64,000 nucleotides of DNA from assembly GCF_900143005.1 (NCBI RefSeq), contig NZ_FRCS01000021.1, positions 37,329-101,328 on the forward strand, in the 5' to 3' direction. Every line of letters begins with the position of its first letter. The stretch's first letter is position 1. Origin of the DNA: Cryptosporangium aurantiacum. Its GTDB lineage: Bacteria; Actinomycetota; Actinomycetes; Mycobacteriales; Cryptosporangiaceae. Position numbers and translations under genes: made by a program. The notes under the pieces are model-generated. The model made no database searches, was not told where the DNA came from, and worked only from the letters and a program-made list of their open reading frames with translations. Shown one piece after another: positions 7,843 to 16,640 of the stretch.

Positions 7843-8682
7843 ATGCCCAAATTCGAAACTCCCGAGCCCATTTCCGTCACGCTCGAATTCGGCGTCGGCA
7901 ACGTCCGGATCAGCGCCGGCGATCGGACCGACACCGTCGCCGAGGTCCGTCCGAGCGACGTCGACGACGAGTCCGACGTGGAAGCCGCGCAGCAGACCCG
8001 CGTCGACTACACGAACGGCACGCTACGGATCACCGGCCCGAAGCGTCTTTTCGACTTCTCCCGCAAGACCAGGTCGATCGAGGTGTCGATCGGACTGCCC
8101 ACCGGCTCCCAGGTGTCCCTGCAAACCCAGCTGGGCGACTTCCGCAGTACGGGTCGGCTCGGGGAGTGCCGACTCAAGACCTCGGTGGGGAACTTCTGGC
8201 TCGAACGAACCGGCCCGCTGCGCCTGGCCACGCTCGGGAACATCACCGCCGACGCCATCGCGGGCACCGCCGAGGTCTCCACCGGCTCCGGGAAGATCCA
8301 GCTCGTCGAGGTCGACGGCACCGCGGTGGTCAAGAACTCCAACGGTGAGACCACGATCGGCGCGGTCACCGGCGACGTGCGAGTGCGCTCGGCCAACGGT
8401 GACATCCGCATCGAGCAGGCCGGGGCCGGCGTCGACGCCAAGACCTCCAACGGCAGCATCCGCCTCGGCGAGGTGGTCCGCGGCTCGGTGGTCCTGGAGA
8501 CCGCTGCGGGCGGGCTGGAGATCGGCATCGCCGAGGGCACCGCCGCCTGGCTGGAGGTCAACACCGGCTTCGGGCACGTGCGTAATCACCTGGAGAACGC
8601 CACCCGGCCCGAGGAGACCGACCGGACCGTCGAGGTCCGTGGCCGCACCTCCTACGGCGACATCATCATCCACCGCGCGTGA
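7843..8682 (+). CDS. DUF4097-family beta-strand repeat protein (279 aa)
   Basis: A long run of short beta strands with the recurring T-x-x-G-x-[IV] pattern (VKNSNGETTIG, VRVRSANGDIRIEQ, AKTSNGSIRLGE, VRGRTSYGDIII) marks a DUF4097 right-handed beta-helix/solenoid. There is no signal peptide or membrane helix, so it should be cytoplasmic. In actinobacteria this family is commonly found beside DrrA/DrrB exporters, as here; its role is not established and could be ligand binding or regulation of the exporter. The ATG at 7843 follows a GGGGAC site. A homologous DUF4097 gene occupies the same place in the second exporter module at 32949-33617. Confidence 0.8.
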   Translation: MPKFETPEPISVTLEFGVGNVRISAGDRTDTVAEVRPSDVDDESDVEAAQQTRVDYTNGTLRITGPKRLFDFSRKTRSIEVSIGLPTGSQVSLQTQLGDFRSTGRLGECRLKTSVGNFWLERTGPLRLATLGNITADAIAGTAEVSTGSGKIQLVEVDGTAVVKNSNGETTIGAVTGDVRVRSANGDIRIEQAGAGVDAKTSNGSIRLGEVVRGSVVLETAAGGLEIGIAEGTAAWLEVNTGFGHVRNHLENATRPEETDRTVEVRGRTSYGDIIIHRA

Positions 8683-8701
8683 CGAGAGAACGGACAGAGC
8701 G

Positions 8702-9484
8702 ATGAGCACCACTCAGGCCCAGGGGCCTGCGATCCACGTGCAAGGCCTGACGAAGTCGTTCGGGAAGCTGGAGGTACTGCGTGGCGTCGACTTCGACGTC
8801 GCGCGCGGCAGCATCTTCGCCCTGCTCGGTTCGAACGGTGCGGGCAAGACCACGGCCATCCGGATCCTGTCGACGCTGGCCAAAGCCGATGCGGGAGCCG
8901 CAGTTGTCAACGGCTTCGACGTCGCTACGCAGGCCACCGACGTGCGGGAGTCGATCAGCCTCACCGGGCAGTTCGCCGCCGTCGACGAGATCCTCACCGG
9001 CCGGGAGAACCTCGTGCTGGTCGCCCGGTTACGGCATCTTCGGAACCCCGGCAAGATCGCGGATGACCTGCTGAAACGCTTCTCGCTGACCGACGCGGGC
9101 GCGCGTCGGGCGTCGACGTATTCGGGCGGCATGCGCCGCCGCCTCGACATCGCGATGAGCCTCATCGGGAACCCGCCGGTCATCTTCCTCGACGAGCCGA
9201 CGACGGGGCTCGACCCCCAGGCGCGCATCGAGGTGTGGCAGGCCGTCAAGGAACTCGCGGGCCAGGGCACCACCGTGCTGCTCACGACGCAGTACCTGGA
9301 GGAAGCCGAGCATCTCGCCGACCGGATCGCGATCCTCCACGAGGGTCGAATCATCGTGAACGGCACGCTCACCGAGCTCAAGCAGCTGCTCCCGCCCGCC
9401 AAGGTCGAATACGTCGAGAAGCAGCCGACGCTCGAGGACGTCTTCTTCGCGCTCGTCGGAAACGACGAGAGGGGACAATCATGA
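8702..9484 (+). CDS. ABC exporter ATPase, DrrA-like
   Basis: A 260-residue ATPase subunit: Walker A GSNGAGKTT near residue 45, Q-loop, signature YSGGMRRRLD, Walker B VIFLDEPTTGLD and the switch region LLTTQYLEEAE typical of the daunorubicin-resistance (DrrA) group. It should energise export of a hydrophobic compound through the permease encoded next. The C-terminal extension is shorter than in the second copy at 31952-32920, ending soon after a TLEDVFFAL motif. The start at 8702 lies 19 bases after the DUF4097 stop; the ATG of the permease overlaps its end. The substrate is unknown. Confidence 0.9.
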   Translation: MSTTQAQGPAIHVQGLTKSFGKLEVLRGVDFDVARGSIFALLGSNGAGKTTAIRILSTLAKADAGAAVVNGFDVATQATDVRESISLTGQFAAVDEILTGRENLVLVARLRHLRNPGKIADDLLKRFSLTDAGARRASTYSGGMRRRLDIAMSLIGNPPVIFLDEPTTGLDPQARIEVWQAVKELAGQGTTVLLTTQYLEEAEHLADRIAILHEGRIIVNGTLTELKQLLPPAKVEYVEKQPTLEDVFFALVGNDERGQS

Positions 9485-10242
9485 CCAAGCATTTTTTGGC
9501 TGACACCGGCGTGCTGCTCGGACGATCCCTGCGCCACATCACGCGCAGCCTCGACACGATCATCACCACCACGATCATGCCGATCGCGTTCATGCTGCTG
9601 TTCGTCTACGTGTTCGGCGGCGCGATCCAATCCGGGGCCGACAACTACGTCGACTACCTGCTGCCCGGAATCTTGCTCATCACGATCGCTTCGGGCATCG
9701 CCTACACCGCGTTCCGGCTCTTCCTGGACATGCAGGGGGGCATCTTCGAACGATTCCAGTCGATGCCGATCGCACGCTCGAGCGTTCTGTGGGCGCACGT
9801 GCTGACCTCGGTCGTCTCCAACCTGATCTCGGTCGTCGTGGTCGTGCTGGTGGCGCTGGTGATGGGCTTCCGCACGAGTGCTGACGTGCTGGCCTGGCTC
9901 GCGGTCTTCGGCATCCTGACCCTGTTCACGCTGGCGTTGACCTGGTTGGCCGTCCTTCCCGGCCTCACCGCCAAATCCGCGGACGGTGCCAGCGCGTTCG
10001 CCTACCCGCTCATCTTCCTGCCGTTCATCAGCTCGGCGTTCGTGCCCACCGAGACCATGCCCGGCCCGGTGCGCGCTTTCGCCGAACACCAGCCGGTGAC
10101 GTCGATCGTCAACGCGATTCGCGACCTGTTCACCGAGCAGCCCGTCGGCTCCGACATCTGGATCGCTCTCGGCTGGTGCGGCGGGCTCCTCGTCGTCGCC
10201 TACCTGTGCGCCATGGCCGCCTACCGCCGCAAGATCTCCTAG
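9481..10242 (+). CDS. ABC-2 type exporter permease, DrrB-like
   Basis: The 253-residue permease has about six membrane helices in the ABC-2 arrangement: an N-terminal amphipathic stretch, the conserved TTTIMPIAFMLLFVYVFGG first helix, the YLLPGILLITIA second helix, and the characteristic FLPFISSAFVPTETMP loop with the following EHQPVTSIVNAIR segment. Its start codon sits in an ATGA overlap with the ATPase gene, so the two subunits are made together. They should form a homodimeric-permease exporter at the cytoplasmic membrane. No drug-biosynthesis gene lies nearby, so self-resistance to an endogenous antibiotic is not indicated. Confidence 0.88.
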   Translation: MTKHFLADTGVLLGRSLRHITRSLDTIITTTIMPIAFMLLFVYVFGGAIQSGADNYVDYLLPGILLITIASGIAYTAFRLFLDMQGGIFERFQSMPIARSSVLWAHVLTSVVSNLISVVVVVLVALVMGFRTSADVLAWLAVFGILTLFTLALTWLAVLPGLTAKSADGASAFAYPLIFLPFISSAFVPTETMPGPVRAFAEHQPVTSIVNAIRDLFTEQPVGSDIWIALGWCGGLLVVAYLCAMAAYRRKIS

Positions 10243-10253
10243 GAAGGCTCCAC

Positions 10254-12461
10254 ATGTTCACGCGATTCGGGCGAACCATCGTCCGCAATCCATGGAAAGT
10301 CATCGCCGTATGGGTCGTGCTTCTCGTCGGCTCGTTCTTTGCACCCTCGCTGGCCGACCAGGTCAGCACCGATCAGGCCAGTTTCCTGCCCTCGCGCTAC
10401 GAGTCGGTGCAGGCCCAGGAATTGGCGGAGCGTGCGTTCGGCAACGGCGACGAGGCGACCGCGACGATCGTCGTGAAGCGCGACGACGGTCAGGCCCTCA
10501 CCGCAGCTGACACGCAGCGGGTCGGTGAGCTCGCCGGGGCTCTGCAGAGCGCTGACATCGACGGGGTGGGCACGGCGGTCACCGGGCCGCAGGCCGTCTC
10601 TCCGAACAAGCGCGTGCAACTCGTCAACATCGCGCTCACCGGCGCCCCCGCCGATCCTGAACTCGGCGAGGCCATCGGGTCGATTCGTGATCTCGTAGGG
10701 TCCACATTGGATGATTCTGGCTTGTCGCCCGCGGTGACCGGAGACGTCGCCTTCATCGTGGACAACCAGGATGCGTTCGATAGTGCGCTGTTGGTCGTCA
10801 GCATCGTGACGTTGGTGCTGGTCGTCGGGCTTCTCCTCGTCATCTACCGCAGTCCGGTGGCGGCGTTTTTGCCGGTCGTGGTTGTGGGTGTGGTGTCGGC
10901 GGTGTCGAGTGCGGTGATCACGTTGTTCGTGAAGGCGTTCGGGATGCAGGTCGATCAGTCGTTGTTGACGATCCTCACGGTGGTGCTTTACGGCGTCGGG
11001 ACCGATTACATCGTGTTCCTGTTGTTCCGCTACCGCGAGCGGCTGCGTGCCGGTGACGCGTCGACGGACGCGCTGGGTATGGCGGTCAGCCGGGTCGGTG
11101 AGGTGATCGCGTCGGCCGCGGCGGCGATCGTGATCGCGTTCGGTGCGTTGCTGCTCGCGGTGTTCGGCGGTTTCCGGAGTCTGGGTCCTGGGCTGGCGAT
11201 CGGGGTGATCGTCATGGCGGTCGCCGCGGTCACGCTGGTACCGGCGATCGTCTCGCTGATCGGCCCGAAGGTTTTCTGGCCGTCGAAGTCCTGGCAGCGC
11301 ACCCCACGCGGCAGCGTCTTCCAGCGCCTGGGCCGGTTGACCGGACACCGACCGGCTCTGGTCGCGGTCGCCTCGGCCGGGATCATGGTCGTACTGGCGT
11401 GGGGTGTGTTCGGCCTCAAGGTCGACTACGACCAGGTCGGTCAGCTGCCCGCCGACACCGAGTCCGCCCGCGCCCTCGACGACCTGCAGACCGGATTCCC
11501 CGCCGGTGCGCTCAACCCCACCACCGTCTACGTCCGAGCCGACGACAGCGGGCGGCGACTCGACCCGGCGACGCTCGGCCGCTACGCCCAAACGTTGACC
11601 AGCGTGCGCGGGGTCGGAAGCCTGATGCCCGCACCCGACGGCAAACCCGCCACGATCAGCGCCGACGGCACGACCGCTCAGATCAACCTGCTACTGGACA
11701 CCAGCCCCTACTCGACGAAAGCACTCGACCTGGCCGGCGACGACCTGCGAAAGGCCGCCCACGACCAGGCCCCGCCCGGCACGACCGCTCTGGTCGGCGG
11801 CGTCAGCTCAGTGTTCGCCGACATCCGCGACGCCAACAACCGCGACCTGCGGGTGATCTTCCCGGTCGCCGGCGTACTGATCGCGGTGATCCTGGGCCTG
11901 CTCCTGCGCAGCCTGGTCGCCCCGGTCTACCTGATGATCGCCGTCGGTCTCGGCTTCCTGGCGACGCTCGGCGCCACCGTCCTGGCCTTCCAAGGCATCG
12001 GTGACCGCCCCGGCCTGTCGTTCTCGCTACCGATCATCCTCTACCTGTTCGTCGTCGCGATCGGCACCGACTACAACATCCTCATGATCGCCCGGCTCCG
12101 CGAAGAAGCCCGCGCCGGCAACGATCCCCGCACCGCCGCCGCCCTCGCGGTCCAGCACGGCGGACCCTCGGTCGCCGCCGCCGGACTCATCCTCGCCGGC
12201 ACCTTCGCCTCGATGCTCTTCGCCGGCGTGTCATTCCTCGCCGAGATGGGCTTCGCAGTCTCAATCGGCATCGTGCTGTCCGCATTCGTCATGTCACTAC
12301 TCCTCGTCCCCAGCATCACCGCACTGCTCGGCCACACCGCCTGGTGGCCGGGACACGGCGACGCCGCGGCCAGGGGCGGCACCAGGGGCATCCACGGGGG
12401 CGGCCCGGACGAACGGCGGCCAGCATCGGGTTATGCAGACGCTGCGCGGCCGTCGGCCTGA
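10254..12461 (+). CDS. MMPL/RND-family transporter (735 aa)
   Basis: It has the two-fold RND architecture of actinobacterial MMPL proteins: an N-terminal helix (VIAVWVVLLVGSFF), a soluble domain, five helices with the GTDYIVFLLFRYRE motif, a second helix and soluble domain, then five helices with GTDYNILMIARLREE. The Asp-Tyr pairs are the proton-relay residues of the family. It would use the proton gradient to export lipids or hydrophobic molecules. A GGAAGG site lies 7 bases before the ATG, 11 bases after the permease stop, so it is the last gene of the operon. The C-terminal tail after HTAWWPGHGD is unusually Gly/Arg-rich and runs into the gene debris that follows; it may not be the original end. 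Confidence 0.88.
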   Translation: MFTRFGRTIVRNPWKVIAVWVVLLVGSFFAPSLADQVSTDQASFLPSRYESVQAQELAERAFGNGDEATATIVVKRDDGQALTAADTQRVGELAGALQSADIDGVGTAVTGPQAVSPNKRVQLVNIALTGAPADPELGEAIGSIRDLVGSTLDDSGLSPAVTGDVAFIVDNQDAFDSALLVVSIVTLVLVVGLLLVIYRSPVAAFLPVVVVGVVSAVSSAVITLFVKAFGMQVDQSLLTILTVVLYGVGTDYIVFLLFRYRERLRAGDASTDALGMAVSRVGEVIASAAAAIVIAFGALLLAVFGGFRSLGPGLAIGVIVMAVAAVTLVPAIVSLIGPKVFWPSKSWQRTPRGSVFQRLGRLTGHRPALVAVASAGIMVVLAWGVFGLKVDYDQVGQLPADTESARALDDLQTGFPAGALNPTTVYVRADDSGRRLDPATLGRYAQTLTSVRGVGSLMPAPDGKPATISADGTTAQINLLLDTSPYSTKALDLAGDDLRKAAHDQAPPGTTALVGGVSSVFADIRDANNRDLRVIFPVAGVLIAVILGLLLRSLVAPVYLMIAVGLGFLATLGATVLAFQGIGDRPGLSFSLPIILYLFVVAIGTDYNILMIARLREEARAGNDPRTAAALAVQHGGPSVAAAGLILAGTFASMLFAGVSFLAEMGFAVSIGIVLSAFVMSLLLVPSITALLGHTAWWPGHGDAAARGGTRGIHGGGPDERRPASGYADAARPSA

Positions 12462-12600
12462 GCAGGACACGCTCGACCGACTGCTGCGGGAGCGGCCTCG
12501 CGCTGTGGGCGGGGCCGCTCGATCCTCAACGGCGCCGGCGACGACGTGCTCGAGGTGGCAGGCACCAACCTCCGGCAGCTCGCGCTGGAGTGAGGCTGCC
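12433..12600 (+). pseudogene. Debris of a regulator gene
   Basis: An ATG at 12433, inside the end of the MMPL gene, opens MQTLRGRRPEQDTLDRLL, which looks like the N-terminus of a large LuxR-type AAA regulator just before its Walker A region. The frame then loses meaning. From about 12513 another frame reads GRSILNGAGDDVLEVAGTNL and ends at a TGA (12595-12597), like the C-terminus of some other protein. The piece between is missing. This is probably a deletion remnant. The similarity call is from memory, and the second fragment is unassigned. Confidence 0.4.
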
Positions 12601-12621
12601 GCCGACCCTAGGCTCGCCGTC

Positions 12622-13497
12622 ATGACCGAGACACAGACCCACACGCTTGCCCTGCCCGGCGTCGATCTGGTCTACGACGTGCGCGGCCCGCTCCCGACGG
12701 CGGACGGGCAACCCCCGTTGCTCCTGATCGGCCAGCCGATGTCGGCCGAGGGGTTCGAGGCGCTCGTCGCCCACTTCCCCGACCGCACGGTCGTCACGTA
12801 CGACCCGCGCGGCTTGGGGCGCAGCGTCCGCACCGACGGCCGGTCCGACCACACGCCGCAGCAGCAGGCGGCGGATCTGCATCTGTTGGTCGAGGCGCTC
12901 GGCGCGGGTCCGGTCGAGGTGTTCGGGAGCAGCGGTGGTGCGGTGACGGGACTGGAACTCGTCGCGACCCACCCCGAGGACGTCGTCACGCTGGTCGCGC
13001 ACGAGCCGCCGATCAACGCCGTGTTGCCCGACGCCGCAGCCGCCGATCGGGCCCGTGCCGCGTTCCACGAGGCGTACCAGGCGAACGGCTTCGGGGCGGG
13101 CATGGCCGCGTTCGTCGGCATGACCGCCTGGCAGGGCGAGTTCACCGACGAGTACTTCGCCCAGCCCACGCCCGACGCGGCGGCGTTCGGCATGCCGACC
13201 GGCGATGACGGCACCCGCGACGACCCGCTGCTGTCGAAGAACTCGTGGGCGATCAGCGACTATCGGCCCGACGCGAAGGCGCTCACCGCTGCGTCGACGC
13301 GGATCGTGGTGGCGGTCGGCGAGGAGACCGGAGAGACGTACACCGCGCGCACGGCTCTCGGTACCGCGGCTCTGCTCGGCCAGGAGGCCGTGGTGTTCCC
13401 GAGCCACCACGGCGGCTTCCTCGACGGCCGGTTCGGGTACGCGGGCAAGCCCGCGGAGTTCGCGGCGCGGCTGCGTGAGGTGCTGGCCGCTGGGTGA
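12622..13497 (+). CDS. Alpha/beta hydrolase (291 aa)
   Basis: A standard alpha/beta-hydrolase fold: strand/loop LLLIGQPM (oxyanion region), TYDPRGLGRS, nucleophile elbow G-S-S-G-G with Ser104, and a C-terminal catalytic-His segment FPSHHGGF. The cap region (about 140-230) carries several Trp and Phe residues, suggesting a hydrophobic substrate. The ATG at 12622 is 7 bases after TAGGCT, consistent with leaderless transcription. The stop abuts the stop of the convergent lipoprotein gene with no base between. The substrate is unknown; esterase, epoxide-hydrolase-like or haloperoxidase-like activity are all possible. Confidence 0.83.
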   Translation: MTETQTHTLALPGVDLVYDVRGPLPTADGQPPLLLIGQPMSAEGFEALVAHFPDRTVVTYDPRGLGRSVRTDGRSDHTPQQQAADLHLLVEALGAGPVEVFGSSGGAVTGLELVATHPEDVVTLVAHEPPINAVLPDAAAADRARAAFHEAYQANGFGAGMAAFVGMTAWQGEFTDEYFAQPTPDAAAFGMPTGDDGTRDDPLLSKNSWAISDYRPDAKALTAASTRIVVAVGEETGETYTARTALGTAALLGQEAVVFPSHHGGFLDGRFGYAGKPAEFAARLREVLAAG

Positions 13498-14061
13498 TCA
13501 GAACACGGGTTGCGCGCCGTCGACGCTGCGCATCGTCCAGCCGCTACCGCTCCACTGCAGCCGGGCGTCGCAGGACGCGAGGGCCGCGCCTTCCTGGCGT
13601 CCGCGCGGGACGCCGAGCGGGCTCATGCCCTCCCGAGGGCTGCGGTCGTAGAAGACCGCGACGGTCATCAACCGGCCGGCGAAGTCCTCGAATGTGGTCG
13701 CTTCCCGAACCGTGTAGGCGCCGCCGTGGATCGAACCACCGTCGCCGTAGGCACGCTCGATGTCCGTGATCGCCTGCGTGCACACGCGGCAGGCCCGGTC
13801 GCTGGCGGCGCGCAGCTGCTTGGTGTTTCCGGTCTCGATCGCGTAGCTGAGCAGCGCGAACCAGTGCTCGGTGAACGCGACGGCCCCGGCACGGTTCTGC
13901 TGCGCAGCGGCCGCCGGTGGCGTCGGCGTGGCGTGCTGCTCGGTCGACGGCGACGCGGCGGGCCTGCTCGCCGTGCCAGACGGTGCGTCCGGATCGGCGC
14001 AGCCGGCCAGCACCGTCAAGGCCAGCGCGACCGCCGCTACACCCCGGGTAACGGTAATCAC
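13498..14061 (-). CDS. DUF6318-like lipoprotein (187 aa)
   Basis: The GTG at 14061 opens a short lipoprotein signal peptide with lipobox LAGC (Cys21), followed by a Pro/Ser/Thr-rich spacer to about residue 55. The folded part begins with AFTEHWFALLSYAIETGNT and contains the C-x-x-C pair CRVC typical of DUF6318 proteins of actinobacteria, which have no known function. It should be anchored on the outer face of the cytoplasmic membrane. The box TAACAT lies 7 bases before the start codon. Downstream it meets the hydrolase gene end to end. Family assignment is from pattern memory. Confidence 0.75.
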   Translation of the reverse strand: MITVTRGVAAVALALTVLAGCADPDAPSGTASRPAASPSTEQHATPTPPAAAAQQNRAGAVAFTEHWFALLSYAIETGNTKQLRAASDRACRVCTQAITDIERAYGDGGSIHGGAYTVREATTFEDFAGRLMTVAVFYDRSPREGMSPLGVPRGRQEGAALASCDARLQWSGSGWTMRSVDGAQPVF

Positions 14062-14098
14062 CCGAACGATGTTAACCACCGTTGGAGCCTCGCAGGGC

Positions 14099-15244
14099 TC
14101 AACGGCGCAGCTGAGCGTTGAGCCGGGCGGCCTGTCGCGTGAGGTGGCCGCGTTCGGCGAGGTTGGGGGCCGATTGGGCGGCTTCGGCGTAGAGCCGTGC
14201 GGCGGTGACCCGGTCACCGTCGCGTTCGTGCAGGTAGGCCGCGGCGGCGGTGTAGCGGGGCAGGGCGGGGTCGAGGTCCGCGAGGGCGGCCAGACCGGCG
14301 CGCGGGCCGTCGGCCTCGCCGACCGCGACGGCCCGGTTGAGGCGGGCCACCGGGCTGTCGGTGAGGCGCACCAACTCGTCGTACCACTCGACGATCTGCA
14401 CCCAGTCGGTCTCCGCGGCGGTCGGGGCGTCGGCGTGCAGCGCGGCGATCGCCGCCTGGGCCTGGAACTCGCCCAGTCGGTCGCGGGCGAGCGCGGCCTG
14501 GAGGATGGCGACGCCCTCGGCGATCAGGCCGGTGTTCCACCGGCTGCGGTCCTGCTCGGCGAGGGGAACGAGCCTGCCGTCGGCGCCGGTCCGAGCCGGG
14601 CGGCGTGCGTGGTGCAGCAGCATCAGCGCGAGCAGGCCCGCCACCTCCGCGTGGTCGACCACGGCCGCCAGCCGGCGGGTCAGCCGGATCGCCTCGGCGG
14701 CGAGGTCGACGTCGCCGGAGTAGCCCTCGTTGAAGACCAGGTACAGCACGCGCAGGACGGTGGCGACGTCGCCCGGCTGGTTGAACCGGACGTCGGAGAC
14801 CGTGCGTTTGGCCCGGCTGATCCGCTGGGCCATCGTCGCCTCCGGCACCAGGTAGGCCTGCGCGATCTGGCGCGTGGTCAGGCCGCCGACCGCGCGCAGC
14901 GTGAGCGCCACGGCCGACCCCGGCGTCAACGACGGGTGCGCGCAGAGGAAGTACAGCTGGAGCGTGTCGTCCGCTGCCTCGGTGGGGCCGGGCTGAGGCT
15001 CCCGATCGACGACCTCCTCGCGCTGCCGCCGGGAGGCGTCGGCCCGGGCGGCGTCGAGGAACTTCCGCCAGGCCACGGTGACCAGCCAGCCCTGCGGGTC
15101 GCGCGGCGGATCGTCCGGCCATCCGCGAACGGCTTCGATCAGGGCGTCCTGCACGGCATCCTCGGCCGCCGAGAAGTCGGCGCCACGACGGACGAGGATG
15201 CCGATCACCGCGGGTACGAGCGCCCGCAGCAGCGACTCGTTCAT
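14099..15244 (-). CDS. ECF sigma factor of the ECF42 type with C-terminal TPR-like domain
   Basis: A 381-residue sigma factor: region 2 at about residues 5-70 (FSAAEDAVQDALIEA ... GWLVTVAWRKFLD), region 4 at about 110-165 (LTTRQIAQAYLVPEATMAQRI), then a long helical DUF6596/TPR-like extension (YLVFNEGY, RYTAAAAYLHERDG). This is the ECF42 layout, in which the extension takes the place of a separate anti-sigma factor. The ATG overlaps the stop of the upstream YCII gene (ATGA), the conserved genetic partner of ECF42. The signal sensed is not known; the YCII gene is the usual suspected target or cofactor. Confidence 0.9.
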   Translation of the reverse strand: MNESLLRALVPAVIGILVRRGADFSAAEDAVQDALIEAVRGWPDDPPRDPQGWLVTVAWRKFLDAARADASRRQREEVVDREPQPGPTEAADDTLQLYFLCAHPSLTPGSAVALTLRAVGGLTTRQIAQAYLVPEATMAQRISRAKRTVSDVRFNQPGDVATVLRVLYLVFNEGYSGDVDLAAEAIRLTRRLAAVVDHAEVAGLLALMLLHHARRPARTGADGRLVPLAEQDRSRWNTGLIAEGVAILQAALARDRLGEFQAQAAIAALHADAPTAAETDWVQIVEWYDELVRLTDSPVARLNRAVAVGEADGPRAGLAALADLDPALPRYTAAAAYLHERDGDRVTAARLYAEAAQSAPNLAERGHLTRQAARLNAQLRR

Positions 15245-15648
15245 TCAGTGACCGTGGGCGCCGCAGACATGAACGGACGGATCTCGAGCCATTCGTGGAT
15301 CGGCTTCCCGTCCGCACCCGGAGCCGCGGACAGCTCGGCGGCCAGTTCGAGCGCCCGCTCGTAGGTATCCACGTCGATGATCATCCAGCCGGCGATCAGG
15401 TCCTTGGTCTCCGCGAACGGCCCGTCGGTGACCGGCGGCCGTCCCTCCCCGTCGTAGCGGACGAACGTGCCCTCCGACGAGAGCGCTTGGCTGTCCACGA
15501 ACTCACCGGTGCTCTGAAGGCGGTTGGCGAAGTCGGTCATGTACTGCATGTGCGCGGAGACCTCCTCCGGCGTCCACTCCTCCATCGGCACGTCGTTGAC
15601 CGGTGCCGGCGCGCCTCGGTAGTGCTTCAGCAGCAGGTACTTGGCCAT
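15241..15648 (-). CDS. YCII/DGPF-domain protein (135 aa)
   Basis: A compact protein with the DGPF motif (VTDGPFAETKDLIAGWM) that names this YciI-like family, and a preceding YMTDFANRL helix. The ATG at 15648 was chosen because GAAGGAG lies 6 bases upstream; the open frame reaches further 5-prime without coding character. It is the first gene of a two-gene operon with the ECF42 sigma factor, overlapping it by four bases. YCII proteins coupled to ECF42 are widespread in actinobacteria, and their biochemical activity remains open. Confidence 0.9.
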   Translation of the reverse strand: MAKYLLLKHYRGAPAPVNDVPMEEWTPEEVSAHMQYMTDFANRLQSTGEFVDSQALSSEGTFVRYDGEGRPPVTDGPFAETKDLIAGWMIIDVDTYERALELAAELSAAPGADGKPIHEWLEIRPFMSAAPTVTE

Positions 15649-15857
15649 GATGCTCTCCTTCGTGGCGTTCTGACTCTTGACGCACCAGGGACGGAGCCGG
15701 CTCCGCGTTCTCGACACTCTGCCGGGGAGGAATTTTTTTCGCGGGGTAGCGCCTGCTGTACCTCGGTTCGCCCGCAGGCTTCATGGTTCCCGGCTCGTCC
15801 CGCTCCTAGCGTTCTCGGCATACCAGCTGAGCAGCGCGAACTCCGGAGAGGCGAGCC

Positions 15858-16640
15858 ATGTCCGTCCCTATTGGCCAGTACGAGAACGGGCCCGTCGCGG
15901 TTCGGGTCGAGCAGCTGACCCGCGTGTACGGCACCGACCGGCAGCGTGTTTCGGCGCTGGCCGGCGTCGACGCGGCGTTCCGTCGCGGCACGTTCACCGC
16001 GGTGATGGGCCCGTCCGGATCGGGCAAGAGCACGCTGCTGCAGACCGCAGCCGGGCTCGACCGCCCGACCTCCGGCCGGGTGTGGCTCGGCGAAACCGAG
16101 CTGTCCGGCCTCTCCGAGACGAAGCTGACCAAGCTGCGCCGGGACCGGATCGGCTTCATCTTCCAGGCGTTCAACCTGCTCGGCGCGCTCACGGTCGAGG
16201 AGAACATCGTGCTGCCGTCCCGGCTGGCAGGCACGCGCGTCGACCGGGCCTGGCTGGCCGAGGTCGTGCACCGTGTCGGGCTCACCGAGCGGTTGACGCA
16301 CCGCCCTGCCGAGCTCTCCGGTGGCCAGCAGCAGCGGGTGGCGATCGCCAGGGCGCTGGTGACACGGCCGGACGTCATCTTCTGCGACGAACCGACGGGC
16401 GCGCTCGACACCCAGACCGCGGCCGACGTCCTGGGCCTGCTGCGGTCGCTGGTTGATGCCCACGCGCAGACCGTCGTCATGGTGACCCACGACCCGGTGG
16501 CGGCCTCGTACGCCGACCGGGTGCTGGTGCTCGCGGACGGCCGGATCGTGCAGGACCTGCCGCAGCCGGGCGCCGTACGGATCGCCGAGGTCCTCGGGTC
16601 GCTGGGCCGACGCCGCACGATGCAGGGGGCCGACTCATGA
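15858..16640 (+). CDS. MacB/LolD-type ABC transporter ATPase
   Basis: A 260-residue ATPase of the MacB/LolD class: Walker A GPSGSGKST near residue 55, Q-loop FQAFNLLGALTVEENI, signature LSGGQQQR, Walker B VIFCDEPTGALD and H-loop VMVTHDP. The ATG at 15858 has a GGAGAGG site. A TAGCGT box about 45 bases upstream may be its -10. The stop overlaps the permease ATG (ATGA). Such pairs work by mechanotransmission, moving lipids, peptides or antibiotics off the membrane, not by classical substrate import. No sensor kinase is adjacent to this copy, unlike the copy at 50-53 kb. Confidence 0.9.
   Translation: MSVPIGQYENGPVAVRVEQLTRVYGTDRQRVSALAGVDAAFRRGTFTAVMGPSGSGKSTLLQTAAGLDRPTSGRVWLGETELSGLSETKLTKLRRDRIGFIFQAFNLLGALTVEENIVLPSRLAGTRVDRAWLAEVVHRVGLTERLTHRPAELSGGQQQRVAIARALVTRPDVIFCDEPTGALDTQTAADVLGLLRSLVDAHAQTVVMVTHDPVAASYADRVLVLADGRIVQDLPQPGAVRIAEVLGSLGRRRTMQGADS

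Noticed and set aside
15730..15740. Run of T bases after a G-rich tract, considered as a terminator
   Set aside because: No stable hairpin precedes it on either strand; it lies between divergent genes and is more likely part of a promoter region.
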